Assembly (NCBI GenBank): GCA_015490715.1 | Contig: WFXH01000009.1 | Location: forward strand, 1 to 35,349 | Length of the DNA: 35,349 bases | Source: Saprospiraceae bacterium | GTDB taxonomy: Bacteria; Bacteroidota; Bacteroidia; Chitinophagales; Saprospiraceae | Reading direction: 5' to 3' | Shown here: piece after piece, positions 1-8,073 of the stretch | Layout of the letters: the number at the start of each line of letters is the position of its first letter | Position numbering within the stretch: position 1 is the stretch's first letter | Notes under the pieces: generated by a model | Database searches by the model: none | What the model saw: the letters and a program-made list of their open reading frames with translations, nothing else | What the model was told of the DNA's origin: nothing | Position numbers and translations under genes: made by a program

Positions 1-1088
1 AATCGCAACTCACGTCGTATTTGCCGAAGGTCTTCTTCGGTCGGCGTAAAGGGAAAATCTCGATACGGCTCACTCGGCCGATAGCTGCCGTAGGGACGCG
101 TACAGCCGGGCTCTCCATTGGCAGCTGGGCAGCCGTCCGTTTCGAAGGGATGACCGAAGTCCAGCGTTTTCAGGATTTTTTCCACATCCGTACCCAAAAT
201 CTTCAACCGCGCGATGTTGCCGTCGTCGTCCAGGCCGATAGCCTGGCGCGGCAAATCGTAGTTTTCGATGAGGTGTTTGACAAACTGTATGCGTCGCCAA
301 CGAGTGATCGGCGCCTTTGGATGGTTGCCCATCCGCGAGTCGGGCTCAGGATTGAAGGAAAACAAATAGGTGTAGATTTGATGCTCCTTGAGGTGATAAA
401 ATAGATCGATCAGCTCTGCATCGGTTTCGCCCAGACCCACCACGGCATGCACGTTGACTTTCCATGGACCGAAGATGTCGCGTGAGGCGTAGATGATATC
501 CCAGTAATTGTCCCAACGCAATCCTCCTTTGGGCACGTTTGTGCGCGTGTCGAAGAAGACGCGCTCACTGACCGCATCCAATCCCACTCCGATCATGTCG
601 GCACCGGCGTCTTTAAAGGTCTGCAGCTTAGTGCGATTGAGCGTGGGCGGCGCCACCAACAGGCTCAATGGCGTCTTCACCCGACGCGTAATGCGCTGCG
701 TGATGTCTAAAGTGTCTTTGTATGCCCTGCCATGGGTCACCATCGATATGCAGAGGCGCGTCATGTAGGGCTCATAACGAGCTATCCGCTCAATGACTAA
801 GTCCGTCTCATACAGCGGCCAGTCCACGCGGATAAATGAGCGATCTTCGTAATGCCCTGGGCGCGTACGCGCTAACCCACAATAGCCGCAGTCGGAATAA
901 CATCCGTCTTCGTAATTGAGCAGCAGGTTGATACCCCCAAAGGCAAAATCCCGCGCAAAGCGCCCGGATTTCAGCCGCAAAGCCATGGCACTGGCCGCGC
1001 TAATGCGCACATAGTCGGGACTGTATTTGCGCTCTTCTTCGTGTTGAACGACTGGTAAGGGTATCTTGCCTTCTTCGATGACTAACAT
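1..1088 (-). CDS. lipS2: Radical SAM lipoyl synthase component LipS2-like (3' end outside window)
   Basis: The frame is open from an ATG at 1088 to the left edge, giving 362 codons with no stop, so the C-terminus is missing. Residues 63-70 form the radical SAM motif CX3CX2C (C63, C67, C70, in CYSDCGYC), followed by GLAR. The length and the biotin-synthase-like sequence with no biotin genes nearby fit LipS2. This enzyme works with LipS1 to insert the two sulfurs of lipoate into an octanoyl chain on a carrier protein. The start lies 13 bases after the stop of the lipoate ligase, so it belongs to the sHdr operon. Assignment as LipS2 rather than LipS1 rests on remembered sequence character and is less certain than the radical SAM call. 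Automatic pipelines often label such proteins biotin synthase. Confidence 0.8.
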   Translation of the reverse strand, partial: MLVIEEGKIPLPVVQHEEERKYSPDYVRISAASAMALRLKSGRFARDFAFGGINLLLNYEDGCYSDCGYCGLARTRPGHYEDRSFIRVDWPLYETDLVIERIARYEPYMTRLCISMVTHGRAYKDTLDITQRITRRVKTPLSLLVAPPTLNRTKLQTFKDAGADMIGVGLDAVSERVFFDTRTNVPKGGLRWDNYWDIIYASRDIFGPWKVNVHAVVGLGETDAELIDLFYHLKEHQIYTYLFSFNPEPDSRMGNHPKAPITRWRRIQFVKHLIENYDLPRQAIGLDDDGNIARLKILGTDVEKILKTLDFGHPFETDGCPAANGEPGCTRPYGSYRPSEPYRDFPFTPTEEDLRQIRRELR

Positions 1089-1101
1089 AGCTCGATCGAT
1101 T

Positions 1102-2253
1102 TTATACCGTTTGTTTTTCGCTCAGTTTCGGATAATAACACGACCCATCGTAGTGGTAATGCATCTCCACATGGGCCTTTCGCACGGCTGCCTTGATGAG
1201 CCGGACGATGTTTTTTACTTCCACAGGCACCTCCATGCCCATGTCCCTGCACCGTTCTACCACCTTTTCGAGCGTTGCGCGCAGGCGGCCTTCTTCGGCA
1301 CTCGACCACTTGAGCGCAGCTTCCACTTCACTGAAGAAGCGCTCTCCATGCAAGAAGTCGCCCGTAATCAAGGCACTCTTGATCAAATCGCCCTTGACGG
1401 CGACGTAGGCGCGCAATAGGCCGGCGGGCGTCTTCATCACCGCCATGCCCGTCATGTCCTCTCCCGGAGCATATTGCCGCAACCAATCGGGGTGCCGATA
1501 TTTCTCCTCGGCAAGTTGTTTGATTTGTTCTTTTTCCGCCTCAGTCCAACCACTTGTCTGCCAATGTGCGGGAAACTGCGTCTCGTACGCCTGCCGTAGG
1601 AGCGCCTTGAGCTCCTCCATGGTAATAGACCCTGAGGTTTCGCGCTTGAGTGTAGTGATGCGATCGTAAACGGATTGGATGCCCTTGCGATCGGCGTACT
1701 TTCGAAGCGGTATCTTGAGTATCCGCAGCATGAGCTCGACATCTAAGTCGTAGAGGAGACTGGTATGAAATTGTACAGCACCCGAAGGGCTGAGATAGAT
1801 GCCCAGCCCCGCGATTTTCTTGCCCTGTACTTCCAGGTCGTTTTTTGATCGAAACTGCACTGCTAATCCAAGAGATTGTAAGACATCGACGATGGGTTGC
1901 GCCAGTTGGTGATACAGCTCGCGAATGTGATGCCATTGAAAGAGGTTGGGCCTGGCAGTGAGGCAGATGCCGAGCTGATCCGGACCCATGATGATCGCAC
2001 CGCCTCCTGTGAGCCTGCGGCTGTATTCGATGTCCTGTGCCTCACAATAGGCCAAGTCGACCTCCGCTTCGAGGTTTTGAAAGCGACCTACCAAAGCACA
2101 ATGCGGCCTGTAGGTATAGAGCCGAAGGCAGAGATCCACCTTGCCATCCCTGTCGTAGAGCGCAGTCAACAGCTCATCGGCTGCCAGGCCCTCCGCAGCT
2201 CGAACATTGGTATCTTCTATGTAGCGCGCATACCATTTCATACCTCCCGACAT
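1102..2253 (-). CDS. Lipoate-protein ligase of the sLpl(AB) type
   Basis: A 383-residue protein with an N-terminal LplA catalytic fold. It shows the RRLTGGGA signature at 79-86 and the KKIAG motif at 145-149, which contains the lipoyl-AMP-binding lysine. A C-terminal accessory (LplB-like) domain starts near residue 280. It should attach octanoate or lipoate to the LbpA carriers. In sHdr organisms this ligase type is encoded next to lipS1 and lipS2, exactly as here. The ATG at 2253 directly follows the TGA of lipS1. An in-frame ATG at 2241 (giving MKWYAR...) is an alternative start, but the GGGAGGT just before it leaves no spacing for ribosome binding. Substrate choice (LbpA rather than GcvH) is inferred from context. 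Confidence 0.88.
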   Translation of the reverse strand: MSGGMKWYARYIEDTNVRAAEGLAADELLTALYDRDGKVDLCLRLYTYRPHCALVGRFQNLEAEVDLAYCEAQDIEYSRRLTGGGAIIMGPDQLGICLTARPNLFQWHHIRELYHQLAQPIVDVLQSLGLAVQFRSKNDLEVQGKKIAGLGIYLSPSGAVQFHTSLLYDLDVELMLRILKIPLRKYADRKGIQSVYDRITTLKRETSGSITMEELKALLRQAYETQFPAHWQTSGWTEAEKEQIKQLAEEKYRHPDWLRQYAPGEDMTGMAVMKTPAGLLRAYVAVKGDLIKSALITGDFLHGERFFSEVEAALKWSSAEEGRLRATLEKVVERCRDMGMEVPVEVKNIVRLIKAAVRKAHVEMHYHYDGSCYYPKLSEKQTV

Positions 2254-3222
2254 TCACTCCACGCCACACGAGCAGGCATTTTCGTAATACTCTGGTGTCA
2301 GTCCCTTGTCGATAGCGTACTGTACGATACCCTCCGCGGGATAGGCGATGCCGTTGAGACCTGCATCGATGGCTGCTCGGTCGACCTCGACTTTGTATTT
2401 GCCCTGTGGTCGAGCGCATCCCAACATGACGTAATCGTCGGCAATGGTCAAGCGCGCATCGGCAAAGAAATTGGATACTTCCTCCACCGAAGGAAGGTCG
2501 ATGTTCCACATGGCTGTGCCGTAGAGCGGAGTGATGATGACGAGCACTAAGGCATGACGCGGATAGCGAGCAATCATTTCTAAGGCCTTCCATTCGCCGA
2601 GGAGCTGGCCGTAGTGGAGGCCAAGGATAATATGCGGTCGCAAGCTCAACTCGTACTTACTCAACCAATACAGGGCGCGATCGAAATCGCGCGTCGTCGC
2701 CTCGAGGTGGTAGACTTTGCGTATGGTCTCGTCGGAACCAATGATGTCGAGTGCCACTCCGTCGACCCCTGCTTCGCTCAAGGCTCGGGCCTGCGCTTCA
2801 CTGCGTATCAGCCCCGTATGCATGATGATTTTCATGCCCAACTCTTCGCGGACACGTGCGATTTGGTCGATATACGGCATAAAAGGCACTTCGCCGGTCT
2901 TGAGGGACCCGCCGCTGAGAAGAATGCCCTCCGTGCCTCCTTCCTTCAAGCGCTTGCACATCTCGAAGAGCCCTTCGCGCTTGTCGAGGGCAAGCATGGG
3001 CTCGAGGATCTTTTTTTCGCAATGGTCGCAATTGAGCGCACAGCCCTTCCCCGTCAGGCTGACCGAGACAAACTGGCGGGGATTGGCCTGACACATCTCA
3101 TCCGTCGCGTACGATTTCAATCCGGGGTTGTAAAATTTTATCCCCTTCCCAAAATGGGCCAAACGTAGCTCAAAGGCGCGTTCCAACTTTTGTGGTATGT
3201 CTGTGAGTACCTGCATCGTCAT
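2254..3222 (-). CDS. lipS1: Radical SAM lipoyl synthase component LipS1-like
   Basis: A 322-residue radical SAM protein. The CX3CX2C cluster motif is GCALNCDHCEKK, early in the protein, followed by a TIM-barrel-like sequence (SGGSL, HTGL, ALDIIGSD). The start is placed at ATG 3222 because it overlaps the lbpA stop as ATGA, a translational-coupling arrangement; upstream in-frame codons to 3258 lie within lbpA. The partner radical SAM gene sits two genes downstream. Together they would replace the single-enzyme LipA route and build lipoate directly on LbpA. Which of the two radical SAM genes is LipS1 and which LipS2 is a judgement by sequence character. The C-terminus ends in a CSCGVE tail. Confidence 0.8.
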   Translation of the reverse strand: MTMQVLTDIPQKLERAFELRLAHFGKGIKFYNPGLKSYATDEMCQANPRQFVSVSLTGKGCALNCDHCEKKILEPMLALDKREGLFEMCKRLKEGGTEGILLSGGSLKTGEVPFMPYIDQIARVREELGMKIIMHTGLIRSEAQARALSEAGVDGVALDIIGSDETIRKVYHLEATTRDFDRALYWLSKYELSLRPHIILGLHYGQLLGEWKALEMIARYPRHALVLVIITPLYGTAMWNIDLPSVEEVSNFFADARLTIADDYVMLGCARPQGKYKVEVDRAAIDAGLNGIAYPAEGIVQYAIDKGLTPEYYENACSCGVE

Positions 3223-3671
3223 TCGGCTATCCAACCCTTTTGCTGCATCTTCTTCCACTCGCCTTCAAACCACTGGCGGATGTTGTCCACGCCAGCGACG
3301 AGGTGGTCAAACTCGTCTTGCATGTTGGTGAGCTGCACCTGTACGAGCCATCCCTTTCCGTAGGGGTCTGTATTGAGCAGTCGCGGATTGTGAAGTACCT
3401 CCTGATTGACGGCTACAATCTTTCCAGAGACGGGCATGCGCAGATGCCCCACGTGTTTTTCCGCTTCAATTTTGCCAAAGACCGCACCGCGCTCTAAGGT
3501 ATCGTCTTCGGCGTCGATTTGTAAGGCGACAAAGGTGCCGCTGGATTCCTCCAGTAGCGGGCTGACACCAATAGTGGCGAGATCCCCTTCGGGTCGTATC
3601 CACAAATACGTATCGGGATCGTATAGTACATCGGTGCGTATGACGGGCATATCGACTTTTTTATCGGCCAT
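3219..3671 (-). CDS. lbpA: Lipoate-binding protein LbpA (GcvH-like), copy next to lipS1
   Basis: A 150-residue protein of the GcvH/biotinyl-lipoyl fold. The modification site is K72, in the hairpin IEAEKHVGHLRMPVSG, where the lipoyl-lysine motif is followed by the usual P-x-S-G turn. GcvH is normally near 125-130 residues; the extra C-terminal helix (DNIRQWFEGEWKKM) is typical of carriers that are not part of the glycine cleavage system. No gcvT or gcvP gene is present. It lies between the fused Hdr subunit and lipS1, so it is the probable lipoate carrier and sulfur-substrate carrier of the sHdr complex. A second LbpA is encoded at 8797-9267; the two are clearly diverged. Confidence 0.88.
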   Translation of the reverse strand: MADKKVDMPVIRTDVLYDPDTYLWIRPEGDLATIGVSPLLEESSGTFVALQIDAEDDTLERGAVFGKIEAEKHVGHLRMPVSGKIVAVNQEVLHNPRLLNTDPYGKGWLVQVQLTNMQDEFDHLVAGVDNIRQWFEGEWKKMQQKGWIAE

Positions 3672-3698
3672 AGTGCTGAGTTTTTATGTTTGGTCTAT

Positions 3699-4973
3699 TT
3701 ATCCCATTGCTTCCTTGATCAATTCAGCGATATCGCGTACGATGATCTTACCTTCGTTGCCGGTCGACTTGACGGCATCTTCAAAGCGGGACACTTCGTA
3801 AGGACAGCAGACGACGAGCACGTCGGCTCCCGTAGCGACGGCTTCTTTGATGCGATTTTCCGAGAGGCGCTCTTTGATGTGGTCGGCCATAAAGCCGTCG
3901 AGCCACATCCCGCCACCTCCGCCGCCACAGCAATAACTCTGCTCGCGACAGCGTCCCATTTCGACAAATTCTACTCCCGGCAGTGCTTCAATCAGCTTGC
4001 GCGGAGCATCGTATTCGCCGTTGTGACGGCCCAAATAGCACGGATCGTGAAAGGTCACCTTGTAATTGAGCGTCTTCTTCCACTCGATCTTGTCGATTAG
4101 CGGCGCTAAAAACGTCGTGTAGTGCACCACCTCAAACTCCCCGCCGTACTTGGGATATTCCTTGCGCAAGGCATTGAGCGCATGGGGATCGGTGGTGAGG
4201 ATTTTATTAAACTTGTATTTCTTCAGCGTTTTGATATTGTGTTCGGCAAACTCTTCAAACAGGCCGACCTCTCCCGCCAGGCGCTGCGAATCACACGAAC
4301 ACTTCTCCTCCACGCCGAGGATGCCGAAGTCGACGCCGAGCCGCACTAAGATTTCTGCCAGCGCCTTTGTCGCATCCTTACTGCGGTGGTGGTATGCCGG
4401 ATAGCATTCGACAAACCACAGCACGTCGACTGGACGATTGATTTCCTTCATGATGGGTACTTCCACCGATACCTCTTTCGTCCAATCGGCTCGCTTTCGC
4501 GGAGATTCGCCCAGTGGATTGCCGTATTCAAAGGTGTTTTCAAAGGCCTCTTGCAGCTCGTCGGGTACCTGGCCCTCCATGACGGCTTCGGCACGCACGG
4601 CAGGCATGATGTCGATCATGTTGACATCTTTGGGGCACACCCGAAGGCAATTCATACAAGTGGTGCATTTCCACAGATCAGGGCTTTCAAACAAGTCGAT
4701 GCCGTACTGTAGATTGCGGTATATCTTGCGCGGACCGTATTCTCCTCCGACAGTATCCACCGGACAGACGGGCACGCACTGCCCACACTGATAACACCAT
4801 CCCATCGACTCTGCCCCGGGAATGGACGTCACCTTGTCGAGCATGGAAGTGTCGTAGTCAAAGATGACGCGCTGCTCAAACATGCGGTTCCATTCCCGCG
4901 AGAGCTCTATGCCGTCTACGACGACCTTTTCCTTTTCAATGATCCTGTCTTTTTCGACATTTAATCTTGCCAT
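3699..4973 (-). CDS. Fused sHdrC2-B2 (HdrD-like) iron-sulfur subunit
   Basis: A 424-residue protein. Residues 60-113 carry two [4Fe-4S] ferredoxin motifs (C60-C63-C66-C70 and C103-C106-C109-C113). From about residue 180 there are two cysteine-rich CCG-type domains. The second is intact in form (C312, C342, C348-C349 followed by a run of six glycines, C389-C390). The first is degenerate: C190 and CSC at 225-227, with TTDPHALN at 260-267 where related proteins usually have a CPHC pair. In classical sHdr clusters C2 and B2 are separate genes; here they form one HdrD-like chain, as in type II clusters (sHdrB3). It should pass electrons between the Hdr-like core and an electron acceptor. It sits directly downstream of shdrH. 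Confidence 0.85.
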   Translation of the reverse strand: MARLNVEKDRIIEKEKVVVDGIELSREWNRMFEQRVIFDYDTSMLDKVTSIPGAESMGWCYQCGQCVPVCPVDTVGGEYGPRKIYRNLQYGIDLFESPDLWKCTTCMNCLRVCPKDVNMIDIMPAVRAEAVMEGQVPDELQEAFENTFEYGNPLGESPRKRADWTKEVSVEVPIMKEINRPVDVLWFVECYPAYHHRSKDATKALAEILVRLGVDFGILGVEEKCSCDSQRLAGEVGLFEEFAEHNIKTLKKYKFNKILTTDPHALNALRKEYPKYGGEFEVVHYTTFLAPLIDKIEWKKTLNYKVTFHDPCYLGRHNGEYDAPRKLIEALPGVEFVEMGRCREQSYCCGGGGGGMWLDGFMADHIKERLSENRIKEAVATGADVLVVCCPYEVSRFEDAVKSTGNEGKIIVRDIAELIKEAMG

Positions 4974-4994
4974 ATGCTCTTACTTTTCTCCAAG

Positions 4995-5744
4995 TCAATT
5001 AGACATTGCTGTATTGGTCAGGTGTTGTACGCCCAAAAGGCGACGGGTAAACTCCGTCATGGTGGGCATCACCTGATTGAATTCCTGTGTCATGCGCATG
5101 CGCAGCACGGTATAGGCATAGATGACGTAGACGCAGCTCAAGAAGACATGCGTACCAAAGAGGTCGCGGCTAATCGTCTGGAATCCCGCTGCATCGCCCA
5201 CTTCGTGGACGAAGGCGATGCCCTTGCCTATGCTGGTGTACTTCTCGCCGGGCGTGCGGCCTTCGACGACATAGTTTTCGGTAGTGACCAGGGGTAGTGC
5301 ACCCGTAGAGGTCTTTTCATCCCAGATCCACCGAGTCCAGAGCCAGTACTGCTCGGGGAAGACGTAGTGGAGGAATTCCGATGCGATTTCTACGCGCAGG
5401 CGCGGGCTGATCCACGGCACGCGCTGGATGAAGGCATCGACCCGTGCCGAAACGGGCCCCTTGTCGTAGAGGAGAGTTTGCAGCGCGTTGCGGAAGGCCT
5501 CCACCTTTTCGGGCTCTTTGATCCATTGATTGCGCCTACGCATGGCGAAAATCATGGACGTCAGCTGTTCGAGCTGAGCGGTCGACAGCGCGCGGACGGC
5601 ATCGGCAGAGCCGAGCGCTTCTTGAAAGCGTCGGCTCTTCTCACGGAGCAGATCCACCGTCTCCTCTAAGGATCCAGGGCGGATCTTTTCCATCGTCTCC
5701 TTCATAAATTCGATGGCCGTCTTTGTGTCGACGATATTGCCCAT
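4995..5744 (-). CDS. shdrH: sHdrH, conserved sHdr-cluster protein without known fold function
   Basis: A 249-residue soluble protein with no cofactor motif, no cysteine cluster and no signal peptide. It is rich in charged helices in the N-terminal half, followed by tryptophan-rich segments (QYWLWTRWIWDEK near residues 132-144). Its position between the HdrA-like gene and the C2/B2 gene is exactly that of the hyp/shdrH gene in other sHdr clusters, and this is the main basis for the call. The biochemical role of sHdrH is not established. It is spaced 18 bases from shdrA and 21 from the fused subunit, so it is co-transcribed. Confidence 0.75.
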   Translation of the reverse strand: MGNIVDTKTAIEFMKETMEKIRPGSLEETVDLLREKSRRFQEALGSADAVRALSTAQLEQLTSMIFAMRRRNQWIKEPEKVEAFRNALQTLLYDKGPVSARVDAFIQRVPWISPRLRVEIASEFLHYVFPEQYWLWTRWIWDEKTSTGALPLVTTENYVVEGRTPGEKYTSIGKGIAFVHEVGDAAGFQTISRDLFGTHVFLSCVYVIYAYTVLRMRMTQEFNQVMPTMTEFTRRLLGVQHLTNTAMSN

Positions 5745-5762
5745 ATGTCGTGCACCTTATGA

Positions 5763-6824
5763 TTAAGCCGTCACTGCTTCGAGTTTGCGCAGGGCGGCCA
5801 TGGCTTTGACAGCCGCAAGTCCCCCCGCGGAAACGCTATCCTCCAAATCCGCCGGGCCCGTACAAGCTCCCGCTGCAAACACGCCGGGCACATTGGTCGA
5901 TACCGTATCGAGTGGCCCTCCGATGGTCTCTATAAAACCGTACTTGTTTTGCTTGAGGCCGAAGATGCGCGCCATTTCCTTGGTGCCTTCACTGGGCTCC
6001 ATGCCCACGGCGAGGATGACCACATCCATTTCTACCTCCATGGGTCTGCGGAAGGTCGTATCTTCTCCCTTGACCAAGAGCTTATCGCCCTTGCGCACGA
6101 TCTCGGTGGCTATTCCCTTGATGTAATTGACTTTGTACTCCTCCTGTGCCTTCCAGTAGATTTCGTTTTCCCAATACCCGTACATGCGCATGTCGATGTA
6201 GAAGATAAACACCTTGCAGTCGGGGATGAGCTTTTTGATTTCGATGGACTGCTTGGAGGAGATGCCGCAGCACACCTTCGAGCAGTACTCATTGCCGAGG
6301 CGTCGATCGCGGCTCCCCACGCACTGGATAAAGCAGACGCGCTTGGGCACTTCTCCGTTGGAAGGACGGACGAACTTGCCTTCACTGAGCATCTTTTCGG
6401 CATCGGTCAAGGTGATGACGTCGTCGAACTCGTAGTACCCGTATTTCTGGGTTTCGCGTCCTGGGTCGAAGTGTTGAAATCCCGTGGCGATGATGACAGC
6501 TCCCGCCTTGATCTCGACCTCCTTGCCGAGCTGTACCCCCTTCAGGGTAAAATCACCCAGAGCACCCTCGGCATCGGTGATGAGGGTGTTGTACATGATT
6601 TCGACATTGGGGTGATTTTCGATGGGGGCGATCAACTCGCGTAGAGCCGTCTGCGTATCGCGCAAGTCGGGCGTCAATGCCGCGTATTTCTGCTCATCGG
6701 GCGTGCCGCCCAGGCGATCGCGCTTTTCAATCAAGATGGCCTTAAATCCGAGCTCGGCCACTCCCTTGGCCGCCTCAATGCCGGCGGGCCCTCCTCCAAT
6801 GATGGCTACTGTTTGCGTCGTCAT
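5763..6824 (-). CDS. shdrA: sHdrA, FAD-binding Hdr-like subunit
   Basis: A 353-residue flavoprotein. The N-terminal dinucleotide-binding motif is IIGGGPAGIEAAKG (residues 8-21), and a second nucleotide region ends in GVFAAGACTGP (314-323). An HdrA-type cysteine set lies in the insertion: C164, C168, C181, C185, C186. The start is ATG 6824; the open frame continues upstream to 6866 with an ATG there, but that falls close to the shdrB1 stop and lacks family similarity. It is far shorter than methanogen HdrA (about 650 residues or more) and lacks the extra ferredoxin domains, as expected for the sulfur-oxidising form. It is the flavin centre of the complex. Alternative labels such as thioredoxin reductase or CoA-disulfide reductase do not fit the cysteine set. 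Confidence 0.9.
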   Translation of the reverse strand: MTTQTVAIIGGGPAGIEAAKGVAELGFKAILIEKRDRLGGTPDEQKYAALTPDLRDTQTALRELIAPIENHPNVEIMYNTLITDAEGALGDFTLKGVQLGKEVEIKAGAVIIATGFQHFDPGRETQKYGYYEFDDVITLTDAEKMLSEGKFVRPSNGEVPKRVCFIQCVGSRDRRLGNEYCSKVCCGISSKQSIEIKKLIPDCKVFIFYIDMRMYGYWENEIYWKAQEEYKVNYIKGIATEIVRKGDKLLVKGEDTTFRRPMEVEMDVVILAVGMEPSEGTKEMARIFGLKQNKYGFIETIGGPLDTVSTNVPGVFAAGACTGPADLEDSVSAGGLAAVKAMAALRKLEAVTA

Positions 6825-6866
6825 ATGGCTTGATCTTTTTTGTCGATACTCTACGACTATGCACAA

Positions 6867-8054
6867 TCACGCATCGGCATCTTCCCAAGTGAGATAGGCC
6901 TTCTCGCCTTTTCGGATTTTTTCGCATTCGGCTTCGAATTCGTCCCATTTCTTTTTCCAGTCGATGCCGAGCTTTTCGAGAAACGGCTTGTTGTTCGTAT
7001 TGTGCCAGTGCAGCTGGAGTACTTTGTACGGATGGGCACCCATGGCCAGTGCAGCCATCTGGGAATCCGACATTACGGGCACTCCGACCTTCTTTCCGTG
7101 GGCTTTGGCGGCAAACTGACTTTGGTCCAGCGTCGTCACACAGCCCGTATCGTGGGTAACTACTACATCGGGATTGGCCTCTTCTTTCATCACCTCGATC
7201 TTTCGCTGCACGGCAAAGGAACGCGAAAAGTCTCGGGATACCAGTATGTGGCGGAAGCCAAATCCACAGCAGTCAAACCACGTGGAATAGTCCTTCACCT
7301 GCACACCGAGCGCCTGGAGCGTACCCGTCACGATAGCCGTGCGCTGAGCTCCGTAGATCTCCTCGGAGTAGATGGCGTCTTCTTCGATGAGCTTGTGGTA
7401 ATGACAGGCGGGGTGTACGGTCGCCACGATGTGGCTCATGTCGATGACCTGCCTTTCGGCAATGCGATCGCGCATGGCGTATACCCACTCGCTGTAGTGC
7501 ACAATCTCCTCGGGTATGACAAAGGGCAAGCCCAGTCGGTCCATGATCTTTTTGACCTTTCGGCGCAATTCGGGCTGATGTACCAGGGCATGACGTACTT
7601 CCTTGTAGTGCCCAAAGCTCGTACCGCAGTGGATCAAGGGGAAATACCCCGTCTTATAGGCAGAGGCAAAGTTGCGGATGGCCACTGCTGCCTGTGCCTC
7701 GGGGTTGGAGGTGGCCGAAGCGTAGTAGTTCCATGCCGTACACGAAGTCTGATTGGTCGGATCGTGGTAGTCGAGACCAAATTGGCGGTTGAGCCAAAAG
7801 ATCGAGGTCGAATACCCGGGTATGTGTCCACACTGTCCACAGCTCTTGTGGTGCCAGGTCTTCTCCAGCGGAATCTTCTTGATGCGGCCGTATTTGGTCT
7901 TTACTTCGAAGTACGGTTCAGGTACGCGTTGGACGATCCATTCCCCTTCCTTCTCGAGTTGGAATATCTCATCCTTCAGGTCGTGCGTGGGAGCCTGAGA
8001 GGGATCGGTTTCCCATTTTCGGTCCGTTGCCTTGAGAATAGGTAGATGTATCAT
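6867..8054 (-). CDS. shdrB1: sHdrB1, CCG-domain subunit
   Basis: A 395-residue protein related to heterodisulfide reductase subunit B, which binds non-cubane [4Fe-4S] clusters in CCG domains. Cysteines visible are C72 and C75 (SCGQCG), C105, C143, then C217, C262-C263 (DCCGFGF) and C305. The second half therefore keeps a C...CC...C pattern, while the first half has single cysteines (SCTAW, HCGTS) where a CC pair is usual. It is about 100 residues longer than classical HdrB, with an N-terminal extension of about 65 residues and a C-terminal tail. The ATG at 8054 is preferred because the upstream ATG at 8102 lies inside shdrC1. It is predicted to hold the active-site cluster where the sulfur substrate is handled. 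Confidence 0.87.
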   Translation of the reverse strand: MIHLPILKATDRKWETDPSQAPTHDLKDEIFQLEKEGEWIVQRVPEPYFEVKTKYGRIKKIPLEKTWHHKSCGQCGHIPGYSTSIFWLNRQFGLDYHDPTNQTSCTAWNYYASATSNPEAQAAVAIRNFASAYKTGYFPLIHCGTSFGHYKEVRHALVHQPELRRKVKKIMDRLGLPFVIPEEIVHYSEWVYAMRDRIAERQVIDMSHIVATVHPACHYHKLIEEDAIYSEEIYGAQRTAIVTGTLQALGVQVKDYSTWFDCCGFGFRHILVSRDFSRSFAVQRKIEVMKEEANPDVVVTHDTGCVTTLDQSQFAAKAHGKKVGVPVMSDSQMAALAMGAHPYKVLQLHWHNTNNKPFLEKLGIDWKKKWDEFEAECEKIRKGEKAYLTWEDADA

Positions 8055-8073
8055 GGCTATGAAGTTTTTATGG

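Noticed and set aside
1-3222. Biotin synthase for the two radical SAM proteins
   Set aside because: There are no other biotin genes, and both flank a lipoate ligase beside lipoate-carrier genes, which fits LipS1/LipS2.
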